A stretch of DNA of 64,000 nt from Kappaphycus alvarezii (Eukaryota; Rhodophyta; Florideophyceae; Gigartinales; Solieriaceae), in the NCBI GenBank assembly GCA_002205965.3, contig NADL03000513.1:248001-312000 (forward strand), given 5' to 3'. Position 1 is the stretch's first letter. Each line of letters begins with the position of its first letter. Both the position numbers and the translations under genes were made by a program. This document shows positions 1 through 11,869 of this stretch, piece by piece. Under the pieces are notes generated by a model. It was not told where the DNA came from, did not search any database, and was given only the letters and a program-made list of their open reading frames with translations.

Positions 1-538
1 GAGGAGTGGGCATGAAAGCTAAGTGACTGCTTTTGTAGCCACCCCTAAAGTTGCAGGCTCTACTACCTATTCTCTGCGACTGGCGTAAAGAAAAATAATG
101 TGTTGGTCTGAAGTTGAATCTCAAGTTTCTAACAATTTGGGACTCTACTTGTTGTTGTCCGCCAACTTGCTTTTCGTCTCATGGAGGAAGCACTTTACTA
201 AGATTATATAGAATTTTCTTCCAAACTAAAATCTCGATAAAACTAAAAGAAGCACCAAAAAACTGTAGGATTAGAGTTCATGTGGGCACAAAGAGTTTGA
301 AAAAAGATACTTGAACGAAACTAAATGAATCTTCTCCTCACAATCTTCATACTCTATATCAGGACCTAGCACTTCCCCCAGGCCATCATAAAAAACCATG
401 TACGCCCCACATATACCTTTGGATGGCCCAAAAATTTCCGCCTCTTCCAGCAAAGAATACAGCCCGCCTGATTCCCCCGAACCGGGTCCATGACCGGGAC
501 AACCTGACCTAACCAATTCATTCCTTTCCCTCCCTTTT
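1..538 (+). repeat. R-family repeat, copy R1 (partial)
   Basis: This stretch matches 21,700-22,240 in the same orientation with scattered substitutions, and more weakly 36,885-37,165 and 62,890-63,420. Shared landmarks are a 'gggact...cttg..gt.gtctgccaacttgctttt' segment, a TATA-like 'attatatag' near 206-214, and a later tract rich in cccc/ggcc. It stops abruptly at about 538 and joins block sequence, whereas copy R2 continues for another 750 bp. No coding function is seen in this fragment. It may be the end of an uncharacterised transposon. Confidence 0.7.
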
Positions 539-1440
539 GGACGCTTCCCTTGGTTCCTCATAGCGCAACCGTGTTACTCCCGTTTCAGGTACTTTCTTTT
601 CGTATATTCCCTGCTATTGGCACCTTGTCTTCTCTCCGAAGGTAAATAAACCAGACGATAAGACTTTTCAAACAATGAAGTGCGTTTATCGCGAAACGCC
701 AACTGAAACTCTTTGGCGCTCAGTGGCGCATTAATTTCGATTCAAACCAGCAAAATCACTCTCACTATCACCTTCGTTATGTTTTGCCCTCGCTGAAGCC
801 CTTAATCATTCATTCCACACCTGATTGCTGCATACTAGTTGTAGCAAGCATTAAAACTTCTACCGCCAGGAACATGCAAAATCCCGAACTACTTTCAGTA
901 TGGGAGACTTGAAAACACATCAAATGACTCATCGTAAGTCACTATGACAATTCAAGATATAGTTGCCGGAGAAGTGATGTTTTTTGACAACTAAAGAGAG
1001 GTTTTGAGTGAAATTTGAGTGATCTTCATCCTAACAATTTATAACGGCATACAACGAAAAAGTTCAACAGTGTAGTACCAAACTCCGTTGAGATACCCCT
1101 CGCTAGAAGTGTCAGACGACGAAGTAAACTACCCTATCATCTCCCCGTGTAGTACAGATAAACATGTGGAAGAGGTCTTTTCCAATATTAGGTTTCCGCT
1201 ACATTCCTATCATATATTGTACCAGTTAGCAGCTGAAAATAAAGCATCATTAGCCTGTGAGTTTCATTGGCCAGTAAATTACCGGGGACAGAAAGTTTCC
1301 CCGTCCGCAATTCCCTAACCTACAGGAAGTTGGTCATTTGAGTTGACGTATCTTTGCACCATCAAAGGCTTAGGCTTGGCAATTGTTAGCTCGGACTAAG
1401 TAGACCCCTTCAGTCTCGTCCACAACGGCGGCAGCTACCA
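539..1440 (+). repeat. Duplicated gene block, copy IV (fragment)
   Basis: Bases 539-660 match the reverse complement of 15,400-15,540 in block copy I. Bases 670-1,440 match 23,040-23,835 of block copy II in the same orientation. The piece therefore holds only the region downstream of gene E, including the dispersed motif at 1,078-1,146 and an AATAAA-containing tail. Relative to copy II it lacks the R2 insert, so it preserves a join also seen in copy I. It ends inside the gene E tail at a palindrome. Confidence 0.75.
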
Positions 1441-1449
1441 AGCGATTGC
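1364..1449 (-). pseudogene. Last codons of secreted-protein gene E (truncated copy IV)
   Basis: Only about 25 codons of gene E remain, read on the minus strand and matching the VVDETEGVY...VRANNC tail of copy II. The rest of the gene is cut off at the palindromic breakpoint. No promoter or signal peptide remains, so this cannot be functional. Confidence 0.6.
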
Positions 1450-1469
1450 TGGTAGCTGTCGCCGTTGTG
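1421..1469. repeat. Snap-back palindrome at a truncation point
   Basis: Two 20-nt arms (1,421-1,440 and 1,450-1,469) are reverse complements with one mismatch, separated by 9 nt. The left arm and the loop are normal gene E sequence as in copy II at about 23,810-23,835. The right arm is an inverted re-copy of the left arm. Copy II has no such palindrome, so it arose here when the block was truncated. Confidence 0.8.
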
Positions 1470-1569
1470 TAAGGCGTTCTGATGGGTGAGAACGCGGGTG
1501 TGAGAAGTGGGAATTGTTTCGGTAAAAAGCCCCGATTGGATAGCACTGTGATCGGATTACTTTCTGTCC

Positions 1570-4100
1570 GGGTGTAATTTACTTTAGTTCCTTCGTCCTA
1601 AATTTAGTCAATGTATCCATTTCGAGCTGCATCGCCTTGATATATTTCCTTGAGTACTTGGTTCTCATTTTTCCTTCCAAGAAGTTCGGTATTTCCACTT
1701 CATTCTTCGGAGACTCTGTCACAAGAGATGCTTTCTCAAACCCATAGGGCTGCGATCTCGCGACCGCATTACCGCCCTCACCTCGATGAAGAAGTGGGTA
1801 ATACGTAAGATTGTCAATTGCGCCCTCGCTAACTAATTTCACATTTTCTTCCGGTTCCCTTCCGCTGTGCTCTTCTTTTTTCTCTCCACTTGGTACCTCG
1901 ATTCATTTTTCACTAGTAATTTGATGCTTTACTTTGGTTTCATTGTCATCTATTATGATGTCAGGGTTGAGCAGGCCGAACTTAATGTATTTTTAACCGT
2001 CAAAACCTTTTGCATCTCATTTTCAAATATCTTAACATCCCTGCTTTCAACTAAGGTTCGACCATCCAAAAATAGTACCCGGTAGTTATTACCTCGATAA
2101 TGTCCGACCAACGTTCCCTCTTCCGCTCGACTGCCCACTTCCCCCTTTCGCTTAAGTTACGGCTTCAATACGAATGTTCTACTCTCATAGGTCCAACAAT
2201 GACCCCGGTGTGAGTCCTTCATCCATATAAACTCGTACGCAGTTGTATTGTACTTGATACTTCTAGTGATGAGTTAGTTCCGTATGCAGCATGCGGTGTT
2301 CACAGCTTTTGTCCGCGATTTCTGTTCTAGGTAATTCCTACTGAATACCATAGTAATAGTCATGTCCAAAAAGGTCCTGTTCAACCACTCTGCATTCCAA
2401 TTAGAATCTAGAAATTACGCCATGTATATTTTGTTTATGATCCCCCGCTTTGGCAGCCAACCTTGGAACTTTCGTCAAATATATTTGCCGAAGCCTTCAT
2501 TGTCGTGGCAAATTTAGATGAGATTCGCTTCAAAAGTTTTTCCACACTCTTTTCCTTGGATAGAGATATCTTTCTCCGCAATCGCACCGCCTTTCTGAGT
2601 GCATTTGCACTACAATATCCGCGCATGGTAACAACCCCCTCATTTATACCATTCACGTGCTTGATTGATTTTCTCAGAAAATAGTTGCTACAGTGCCTAA
2701 GCCGACTATGACAATTGCGCATGGACGATGCGATAGACATGTGCGCTTCCTCTTCCAAATGAACGCGCAGATGAGCTTGATAGAGACTCTCCTTAGTCTC
2801 CACACATATCATGCGATCAACGTTCATCGGTTTGTGCAATAGTTTCACGAGTCTACATCCAGAATGGTCTTTGTCGACTGTTACCCTCACCTCATTGTGT
2901 ACAACTTTCGAGATAGAAATGATATATTCATCATACCAGGTTCATAAACTACGTCCTTCACCATCACTAGGTTTTTCTTATCACTGACTGTCTGTCTTCA
3001 CCATTACTGTGCCTATACTGCACGAATCAGTGGTTTCATTGTTTTGCACTTGTACTAAACGCAGAACAGGGAATTAATCTCCAAATTTGCTCACAAGTGG
3101 CCGAGAAAGATCTCGTACACGCTGGGAAAAACTTCCAAACGTGAAAAATCCTTTCTTGTTGCGTCGCCTGTGGCTCGGCTTTCTTCGAAATCATAACGGT
3201 AAAAGATGATTCATCTTAGTTGCGTTCAAACTGCTTGAAATATCGCGCAATATGGACCATTTTCCAGACTTAAAACAAGTATTGTCTTCCGTTTCATTCC
3301 TGTTCTCCTTTGACTTGGACCTGCACGGCCTACCATGCCTACATTCACGGACAAATTGACCCATTTTCCCATAGCTGTAGTATTTTACATTTGAAGACCT
3401 CTTTTTTGTCATCAAAACTTGGTTAGGGCCCACATCTAGAGCTTTTATCCATTTCTTGCAAGTACTAGCTTTGAGACTGCATCAATGTATGAGTCGTGTA
3501 AACTAATGATTGACTCAGAGGTTATGTCGAACTCCCTCCACAAACCTCGCAACAATAAAAGTCCTTTCCCAATGATGGATACTGTATGACTTGCGCTTTT
3601 CAGCTCACTGACTAGCCCCAAAATACGGCTTGAGTTGTCTACCACACTTTCTCCCTCGCCCAGGTTTATACTGTATAGATTGGTAAGCTTTGAGTCAATT
3701 GCTGCCTAAGATACCGATTGGAAGGTTACCTTTAAGTTATTTCAATCCTCAAATGCGCATTTGATCGAAAGTACCATAGCCTCTGCATGATGGGTTGGTC
3801 GAGTTAGGAATGTACACAAGAGCAAAGTCGCTCTTTTGGTAGTCGGCTTCAGTCATTACCGTACCGCCTTGTTCAAGTTATTCCACTCTTTCCTGACTAT
3901 CATCCAAGCCGCTGGCTATCTCTGCACTCACCAGTAAGCGCTACAGATTTGTAACTCTTCTCGTCATCCATAACATATTTCTATGGACATTTCTTTCACA
4001 ACATGATTTCCATTTCGTTTTACCATGCCTTTTAGTAGATCGCTGTCAGTGGAGCTATACGCAGCTTGACAAACTCCTTCTTGTCCATTTAAAAACTCGC
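1570..4100 (-). pseudogene. Decayed Ty1/copia retrotransposon polyprotein
   Basis: Reading the minus strand from high to low coordinates, recognisable pieces occur in the copia order. A UBN2-type Gag segment lies at about 3,445-3,720 (HSSRILGLVSELKSA-like, then LWREFDITSESI). A degenerate zinc knuckle follows at 3,191-3,433, with SYGKMGQFVREC where CxxC..GH...C is expected. A GAG-pre-integrase segment is at 2,435-2,890 (RLRHCSNYFLRKS, KAVRL). The integrase C-terminal LVGHYRGNNYRV...SRDVKIF lies at 1,953-2,138. The start of the reverse transcriptase is at 1,579-1,842 (KAMQLEMDTLTKFRT). Many stops and frameshifts interrupt it, no LTR is visible, and the RT core and RNase H are absent. It is a dead 3'-truncated copy, unrelated in detail to the copia element at 28 kb. 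Confidence 0.85.
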
Positions 4101-4300
4101 GAAATCAATCCTATTCCAATTTTCTAGAGTCTATTGCACATTAGATTGAATGAAAGAGAGATAAAGAAAAGCGTACAGCAGCCAGTTACAATAAGCTAGG
4201 CCCATAACCTCTTAGATAAAAACGCTGACGAATCCTAACTCTTTACTTACAAAGTTTTCTCTTTGAAGTTCGTACAGTTCGATCGGGTCGGATTCTCGGC
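4101..4300. other. Unassigned junction
   Basis: This lies between the decayed copia Gag and the AT-rich arm. I see no reading frame of note, no LTR and no motif here. The boundary between the two elements is not precise. Confidence 0.4.
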
Positions 4301-7300
4301 TTAAGTACCGAATTTATTTGTCGTAATTTAAAGCGTGCAGTGGTATTTCCACTTCATTCTCAGCTGACAAATACGAAATTTCAAATTCATGTAGAAATTT
4401 TATCACACTGTAAATGTGATAACAGGTCACCTTCTACCGCCCATATACAGTCAAACGTTTGTGCGAAAACTGCATCATTGCAACAATAATCCCATTAAAT
4501 TCTATTCGAGACGGCAGAGGGAGAGAAAATGCCATGGAATTGTAAAATTCTCACGAACTATCGTTTACATACTTAGATACAAAGACAATTCTTACGAACT
4601 AAAGTCTGAAGGAGAGGGCAAAAGGGGATGAGCAAGCGGAAAACAGTTGCAATAATGATGATATTTGAGAGATCGGGTCGTGCTATAATGAAGGAACATA
4701 TATTGACGCATGGCCCGAAAAACTGATATAGGGAATCTCCCATAGAAGTTTAGATAAAAAATTTCGAATGTTGAGGAAGCGGACCAATGAGATGATTTTG
4801 ATGGATTTCATATGAACCGGTTCAGTTCGTGCTTGATGCGTAAGTCCCAGATGGTCGTAATTTGTTTAGGCATGTACTTCCTTATTCACGGTACAAGATT
4901 ACAGCAGAAGTATTATGTTCTATTTCCTAGGAATTACAAATATTTCGATTTTTAGAAGCTGGTTTATATCAAATTTGTTGCAATAAAGAACTATTTTCAT
5001 CCTAATAATCTAATGAATTAATTGTTTCGGTGTCCTAAGGAAATAGTGTCCAAATATACATTTGACAAGGGCAAAAACTGACACTAAACTTTCTATGTCT
5101 AAATCATTACTTAATTCAGTCCATGAACATATACATGAGTATTTAATAAGTGACTGGAAATTTTGCAAAGAGGTTCAAACTTAGATGCGAAGTATGGGCG
5201 TATAGTTACAAAGTGAACCCAAATCATTACGTAACAGCGGTAAATGTTTTACAGCCAACTTATGTGTATATTAAAACTTTTTGAATCACAATACTTTTCT
5301 AAGATCGAACGCAATTTCGTAGAGAGAGATGGATAATAGAAAACTTCGTATTGTTCGTTCTGCTCTGTCCATTTTCCCTGTTTACCATAGTTTTCAGAAA
5401 ACATTGATTTTATCGTACGCGAAATAAACATGGAGTTCGAAGCTAAATACAGAGTCTATTCTTATCTTACAAGCTGCATAACATGTAACTAATATTATAA
5501 AAACGGGTGCAAATTTCCCTAGCATGTATCAAAGTCTCACCGCGAAGCAGAAATACTTTTCGTCTTTTAATTTTGTTGTTCAAATCAAATTGCATATTTC
5601 ATGGGCAGTCCACTACATTATTTTCGCTACGCAAAATTATTGTGTCAATCAATATCACTGGAATAGTGCTGTATCCTTTTGTGAAAAAGAATAAAATCAG
5701 CAAATGATTCTTACGGTGATATATTCGTTTGCTAGGAGCATGAATTTCGCTCTTGTAGCGGCCTTTTAATCGCTTCGATTCAAATGCACTGCTTTCATAT
5801 TGTAACAAGTGATATTTCAAACTCACGACTGTAGCAGTGAGGAACTCTGTAATTGCATTGCAATTGAGTCCTTAGTTTAATTGAAAATTAAAATGTTCTA
5901 TTTTATACTTCCTGAGAAACACAATCAGCCAGTCACTGTGCCTGTTACACGGCAATTTTTGCACAAAATTTGAAGATATAATCTATCCGTCACCACGTAC
6001 AGTTCTATATGAAATCTACAGAATTTGTACAAGATGTTCGAACTATTTGTTACTTATATCATTGGTACTTTCCTTGACAGAATGATACGAAAGTATCCCA
6101 TGGGATAGTAGCCTTTCGGACTAGAAAAAAGTGGAAGTTTTGAAAGCATTTTATATACTCTTCTATAAACTCAAGACTTTTAACAAAGTAGTTTTTGCTG
6201 ATAAATGTGATAATTCTGGACTTAAATGAAATAATTTCAATAATTTGAAAACAGGTGAACTGGAGATTTCATGGAGATATTATTGAAGACGTGAGAAGCC
6301 GTTCTATCTAGCTTAATCAGGAATTATCACTTCTATTTTGATATCATGATATCGTTAGTTTCATAATATTTGATATAAATTAATTATGCAAAAAGATTTT
6401 ATTCACTCATTAGTTTTTCCACGTAGATATACCGTAGAAAAACCAATGAATGAATATATATTTCCACTTTCCCCATATAAACGTACAATTCAACTATTGC
6501 TTTGGTAATATTTAAATGAAAAATAGGTTCTTTTCAAATATTACTTCATTTAAAAACAATATGATACTTTTTCATATCAATTTGCCTCGGGACTACCAAC
6601 TGTAGAGACTACCAACTGTGGTCTTTCATCAGAAACAGTCACAGGGATTGAATTCACCTAAAATGTTTTCCAGATTTACAGAATCAGCATCACAAGAATG
6701 AATTATTAAATTCTTAAACAGAAAGCCATGGATCACATGGTCAGCCCGAAATCAAAATATCTGCAAGAACCACGAATAAAATTTTTACTGTTCTTCAATT
6801 CTCCGAAACGTTTTGCTATGGATGATTTCACTCTTTTTGTTTTTTATGAAAAATTAAAAATTCTTTCTGAAAATTCAGGTATTGAAAATATTTCATGGAG
6901 ATCTTTCCAAGCAAAAGATCCCTCATGGTAGTAGAGTTGCCATATTAGAAATTATATGCCGAGGTGAATCTTGTTCACTAAACATGGAAAAGGAACGAGG
7001 AATTAGAAATGAAAAACGCGATTATTTTTGTCTACATATACTTTTCTTCGCTTATTCATGTATAAGGTGTGAGACTTAATTTTTCGTCAGTTAAGTCACT
7101 AAAGCCTTCGTCTTTCAGGACTTGAATGGCAAAAATTAAATTTCGTATAAAAACAGTAAAGACAGATGGCAGTAAATCAACCTGAAGCAGTAAATGTTAC
7201 AAGTGAAGATGTAGTATTGCACTGGACATGATTCTACTGAAAATAATCTGCCTTTTGAATTAAAAAGGAGAGCATTCTAGCTACTAGACGAGGTCAGAAT

Positions 7301-9453
7301 TGGGTCAACTGAGGAATTATATTTGATAAATATAACAGTAAGGGTCTGTTCAATATCTAGAGAACAAAATTTCTCGTAATATCTGGGCAGGTGCTAATCT
7401 TCAAGAAACTTTTCGTTGTTTGAGTCGAAGAAAATGCCTTGTGCTTTTTTTGGGTGATTCGATTACTAAAGTGATATAAATACAGCGAAAACACTGGCAC
7501 GCTGCCCTTGTCAGCGAAACCCATTACTCGTTAGTTCGGAGTTAGACCTATTTACTAAACAAGAAAATACGATAGCGGTAGTTCCTCTCGAAAATTCTAA
7601 AAATTTATATTTTCAATATTTGTAAATTCTTTGTAGCTCTCTTTTTATTTGGAAGAAGTACTTCAATAAACATCAGTATATAAAAAGGGGAATCGGAGTC
7701 CGAAATCGTCGAGCTTCTACGCATGAGACAAGGGCTCTCAACCCTTTGTGCAGCAACCTTTTCGCTTACACGTTAGTAGTGACATAGCTTCACAACGTTT
7801 AATATACATAAGCAATACTCAAAGTATAGACTTTCCGTCGCACTAAGGAAAATTTTCATTCAAATTTTCTCATATAGTCAATTCACTTATCAATAAATAC
7901 ATATTTTAAAGAATCTTCATTCCATTCTTTTGGTATTATTTAAAATTGCTATGGACCTCTGTAATCCTTGAAAAAGCTTGGAATATAAGCAGATCAAGGA
8001 CTATCTGTGTATTTAAAGGTATGATATTTTGGCATTTGTAAAGAAAGGTTTCGATTTATAGAAATGAACTAGCTGTATACTGAATGCATATTATTTCGCA
8101 TAATTAGTTTCTATTGAATATCTCGTTTGACTTCCAATGGCTATCACAATGTTTGATGCATCTTTTAATCCAGAACATATCCAAATATAGTTCGATTTAC
8201 CTCAATATACTAGAAAAAACGCAGCGACAAAGTAAAAAATATTTATATGTATGCAGCGACTACCTTAAAACCACGTATGATATGGCGGAAGCTGGTGTGT
8301 TTTAATGAATGAAAAAGGGGTAAGCCTATGTTCCAAACAGCGTCAAAAAAATTTAAAATTTTTTTAATTTTTTACTAATTTTGTGGTCCACTACAGCTTT
8401 TTCATGCCATATCGCCGCAGTTTTTTCAAGATATTGTCGCATGTTTCTTTGAAAGAACTTAGTTTATATTCTAGTATAGATTTTTTATGTGTTAGCATTT
8501 TTCGAAAGCAACTATTGGATGATAAGTAGTTAACACAGCACAGCTATATTCTAGTGTTATTTAATACATATGTTTTGCTGTGAACTTTTACTCGAAATTT
8601 AAGCCTTTCTGTATGTGTACAGCAATTTACATCTCAGTGATATGATACAGCACACGCCATCGGTCAATTGCTTTTCTGCCTGTACCAAAGTGGCCTTTTT
8701 TGTCTATTGAAGCAGACCTCTGTGTTCTACACAGGACACCTGCACACCAAGCACCATTACTCCAAAATCTGCCTTGTTCTTCAATTTCCTTGTTCCACTA
8801 GTCTTCGCTTTGTAGATTGTCGATCTAATATTCTTGGTTCCTCTGTTCCTAGATTTAGTGTTCTCTTGCTCTATTCCACTTTTGTTCTAATCTTCTAATC
8901 AACTACATCTCCAGCTCTTGGTCGTTGTTCCTACGCCTGCTCTCCTTATCGCTAGAGGTCGGGATTCTCTGGTCATTGCGGGTCCCAAACTTACTTAGCG
9001 CTGCACATTGATGAGTTTTACATTGCCTTGACAGTCATTCTGCCTGGTTTAGCTAATATCCCATTACATTAATCAGCCCCCTCTTTCCCAAGCTGGCAAA
9101 CACAGAATGAATTGTTTGAAGTATCTTGATGCAATCGAATTCAAATGAGGACAATCTGCTTTTCGAGGAGGTATGTCGGGTGGTGCAAAATACAACCTAG
9201 TCTGGTTTAATATTTTTTGAGCAGTGCAAAGTTCGATCTGTACGGAGTAATATTTCCATAATAGAACAAGTTCTTTCTTTGTATGAAAAACAACTGGAAA
9301 AGACATCAGTTCCCATATCAATATTAGTTATCGAATACCCACTGCTTTGCTTTGCAACGTGTGCCCACATTTGCCAGTAATCAACATGGAAACATTACAA
9401 ACTTTGACCCAAATATGAACAACACAACTTGAAAAGACTCTGGCCTGACTGCC
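4300..9453 (-). repeat. AT-rich left arm of a large inverted repeat
   Basis: Reverse-complementing this arm gives collinear, diverged matches to 16,021-19,650. The pairs are 9,453-8,590 with 16,021-16,880 (closest match), 7,450-7,320 with 17,840-18,000, 6,960-6,800 with 18,350-18,500, 6,140-6,000 with 19,190-19,345, and 5,930-5,740 with 19,530-19,690. Nothing convincing matches below about 5,700. The arm is much more AT-rich than the block it borders and has no long frame. The inner end, reading toward 'ggcctg', is also found at 40,741-40,975 next to block copy III. It looks like an old, decayed mobile element attached to the block. Confidence 0.65.
6401..6455. repeat. Imperfect 23-bp hairpin in AT-rich arm
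   Basis: Arms 6,401-6,423 and 6,433-6,455 are complementary at 20 of 23 positions with a 9-nt loop. All three mismatches are transitions, as expected for an old perfect palindrome that decayed by point mutation. A second AT-rich hairpin lies at about 6,505-6,545, and a 13-bp direct repeat (gactaccaactgt) occurs at about 6,591 and 6,607. Confidence 0.55.
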
Positions 9454-9849
9454 GTCACTATTTGCCACATTCTTCATCTTTACTGTTTAAACTAGGTGGC
9501 CTTTTAGGGAACGTAGTTCCTCCCTCACTGCTGTGTCGATACAACAGTTTCAGTTGACTGTGAGTCTTTGGAAATCTTTAGGATGGATCGAATATATGTG
9601 CTGAGAGTAATGTACCCAAAAATGTTCCCCTGTTACAACTTGGACTCAAAGTTGTAAAGCTCGGGGCACGAGTGATGTCAATCAATCCCTGAAGGCGTAC
9701 CGGTCCTAGGGTCAGTGTCCGAGGATTTTATAGAATACCGAGGACCGCTGAATGTACAGCAGGTATGGCACGGACAGTTATCTACACTTCGTACTACTAC
9801 TGTATACTCAACCGACGTATGTACCAGGCACATACGATTTCGGGCCTAG
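9454..9849. other. Block left end, no gene seen
   Basis: Conserved with copy III (about 40,345-40,740, reverse complement), including a short palindromic tract around 'gtatgtaccaggcacatac' at about 9,814. No coding frame is apparent. The segment ends in CCTAG just before the gene A frame opens, which could be a 3' splice site. Confidence 0.4.
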
Positions 9850-10419
9850 GAGTACTGCATCCTTGACATCCTAGGCCATCATGCCACCGTTTGCCTCTGT
9901 GCTAACGGCTCTGTTCGTCTGTCGTCAGAGCCGCATCTCGATCGCCTTTTCTCCGATCCCACTACCCTCTCGATCGCTCTCCGTCTCCATGGGAAATGGA
10001 AATTTCCACAGGACGCTCATCTTTCCTCTCCTGTCCATCGCCGCCTAGACCTCGCCAACCATGGCCCGTAGTTCGCTCCTTGCCGACAAGACCATGATGT
10101 TACTGTAAATAGCCCTCATCCCAACCATTTGCAACCACTCAAACGTCTGCGATCCCACCACCATTCTCTCAAATCTGATATCATCAAAAAGGCTGCCATC
10201 ATGCTCTACTCGATGAGCTCAGTACGGATTTCTTCCAGATGGGTGTCGATACGTGCGATTCTGTTGGTCTACAGAATGGGGCCGATTTGCATCTTGTTTC
10301 CGAATACGATGCTTACCGGTAATGTACCAGTGCGGCCGCCGAACGTGGTCGAATCATCGTGGTTCTCGGCTTATTGGTTCAGAAACGAACTGCGATTGCT
10401 ATCAATCGACAGAAGCTAG
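9850..10419 (+). pseudogene. Gene A, unknown protein fragment (copy I)
   Basis: A 190-codon frame is interrupted by a single in-frame TAG at 10,069-10,071; the copy III counterpart (40,337-39,771) has a tyrosine codon there and is open throughout. There is no ATG at the left end. The frame opens directly after CCTAG in both copies, suggesting an exon start. Residues 1-90 read as an ordinary protein (YCILDILGHHATVCLCANGS, later FPQDAHLSS and RRLDLANHGP). In the last 70 codons the neighbouring frame looks better conserved between copies (LLDELSTDFFQMG, GADLHLVSEY, RIIVVLGLLV), so a one-base shift near 10,205 is likely in the true gene. I do not recognise the family. Confidence 0.5.
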
Positions 10420-10800
10420 AACGCCTTGCCCCGTAAAACTGTATTCCTGTTAATTTAAAGATGTACCATTGTGTATTATCCTTGCACTAATTTGTCACAA
10501 TCGATATATCTGCGGTATTGCGCAATATCTCGTAATGGAAACCTCAATTACAGTCGCTACGAATTCCTACGCAGTTGGTCTTATTCTTTGGGCCGAAGGA
10601 TTCCTGGCCATGTAGCGAGCCACCCATCACCGAAACGGAAGGGGCACGGGGCGTTTGTTTACTGTAACTGATAATATGGGTGACACCCGTCAACTTGTAT
10701 GATGCTAGGAAACCAAAATTGCAGTAATGAATCATCCTTCACAACCCCCAGTGAACGGAGTGTTCAGAGTCCATTTCCAAGTGCTGGGTACCGGATTTTG
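10420..10800. other. Block spacer containing the empty copia site
   Basis: No gene is recognised. The position between 10,476 and 10,477 corresponds exactly to where the copia 5' LTR abuts block copy II (28,002/28,003), so this copy and copy III (39,526/39,527) show the uninterrupted sequence 'caaggat|aat' on the minus strand. Confidence 0.6.
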
Positions 10801-10807
10801 TTGGAAG

Positions 10808-11142
10808 TCTAAAGACTCATGCGAAGGGGGTATGCCACTTTCGTGAAAAAACCTTCCTTGTCCCCATTGCCGCCGTGTGAATGCTTACGTATGCTTTGGT
10901 ATCTCTGAAAGCCGTTGCATGGACCAATAGTAGGTGCCAATAACAGGCCTGTAGCTAGACCCTGTTCGTCCCAAAACTTAGACGTGAAACTAAGCTCGCA
11001 TGATGACATGGTTTGGGACGTAAATAAATTCATCCGTGGCCCCACAAGTTTCCATATTCAAATTGAAACGAAATGTTCTCAAGTAGGACGACAGGAAAAT
11101 TCCTGCACATCGCACTGCTATAAAAGGGTGTATTTGCAGGGT
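10808..11142 (-). pseudogene. Gene B, doubtful ORF (frameshifted copy I)
   Basis: This is the counterpart of the 151-codon ORF at 27,364-27,819. Several one- or two-base indels (for example 'gtggggcc' against 'gtgggggcc') split it into overlapping frames here. Single-base indels that ignore the frame argue that the ORF is not under coding constraint. It lies divergently upstream of gene C and may simply be gene C's upstream region. Confidence 0.3.
11119..11126 (+). promoter_or_regulatory. TATA box of gene C (copy I)
   Basis: TATAAAAG begins 119 nt before the gene C start codon. The same octamer sits in the same place in copy II (27,348-27,355, minus) and copy III (38,872-38,879, minus). The sequence between TATA box and ATG is well conserved, as expected for a short 5' UTR. 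Confidence 0.65.
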
Positions 11143-11237
11143 AAATAACTGTTTCAGAAAGCTACTACCCTTTCCGACACACGTGATTGCCGAAGCTCCC
11201 AACTGTCACTCTTGTCCTGCAAAATCCTGAAGTAAAA

Positions 11238-11357
11238 ATGAACACCACCACTTTCTTCATTGCCGCCGCTATCCTTGTTTCCGCTGCCGCAGGTGCTGAT
11301 CTTCAGGCGCAGTTCAATGAGCTCCTCGCAATCATCAATGGCTCACCAGCACTATAA
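11238..11357 (+). CDS. Gene C: secreted 39-residue microprotein (copy I)
   Basis: Starts MNTTTFFIAAAILVSAAAG, a short polar N-terminus and a hydrophobic core ending in small residues, typical of a secretory signal peptide cleaved after AAAG or nearby. The predicted mature part is about 20 residues (ADLQAQFNELLAI, then INGSPAL), acidic and amphipathic, without cysteine. The same 39 residues are encoded in copies II and III. Five base differences among the three copies are all at third positions and all silent. A TATA box stands 119 nt upstream and AAAA precedes the ATG. The family is unknown; a secreted peptide is the simplest inference. It is shorter than usual gene-calling cut-offs. Confidence 0.75.
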   Translation: MNTTTFFIAAAILVSAAAGADLQAQFNELLAIINGSPAL

Positions 11358-11860
11358 GAATGCCGTTGTTTTTCAAGGAGGACTTTAAACTTTCCGAACT
11401 CGAGACAAGTCTGCAGTGAACGATAACGTCGCTTCCTCGGTACTGGACTGACCCCATTAGAGTCGGGATGATGCAGGAGGGCCTGGCAGTGTCGAGTTAG
11501 TGATAGGAATTTTAGGATAACTTGAATGGCGCCCAACGCAATGTCCTATTAAACAGGTACTGGTAGTAGGGAAGAGTTGATACCTGTATCCTCTGTTTGA
11601 ACTGCATCTTGAGTAAGTGGAGCCTGTGTAGAAAGCAGTATGTTTCCGACAGATGATTCGTCACTTAAAATATTCGCTCGGATGCTTGGATACTCGGTAT
11701 AGTATTGGCATCTTGTAAGCAGTAGAGCAGGGAAATTTTGGTTTGGTGAAGGGAGCGTTACCTCTGAATATTATAAATTCAATTCGAATAAAAGTGCCCA
11801 TCGAGGATTGAAACGTTGTCATAAGATTTCCTTGTTTTCATTAGTCTGCAAGTAACTCGG
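11358..11860. other. Gene C downstream region, no further gene seen
   Basis: Conserved in copies II and III with indels. Frames of 60-77 codons here (for example minus-strand 11,303-11,536) overlap gene C antisense and are not supported. No polyadenylation signal was identified with confidence. Confidence 0.4.
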
Positions 11861-11869
11861 GCCGCTTTT

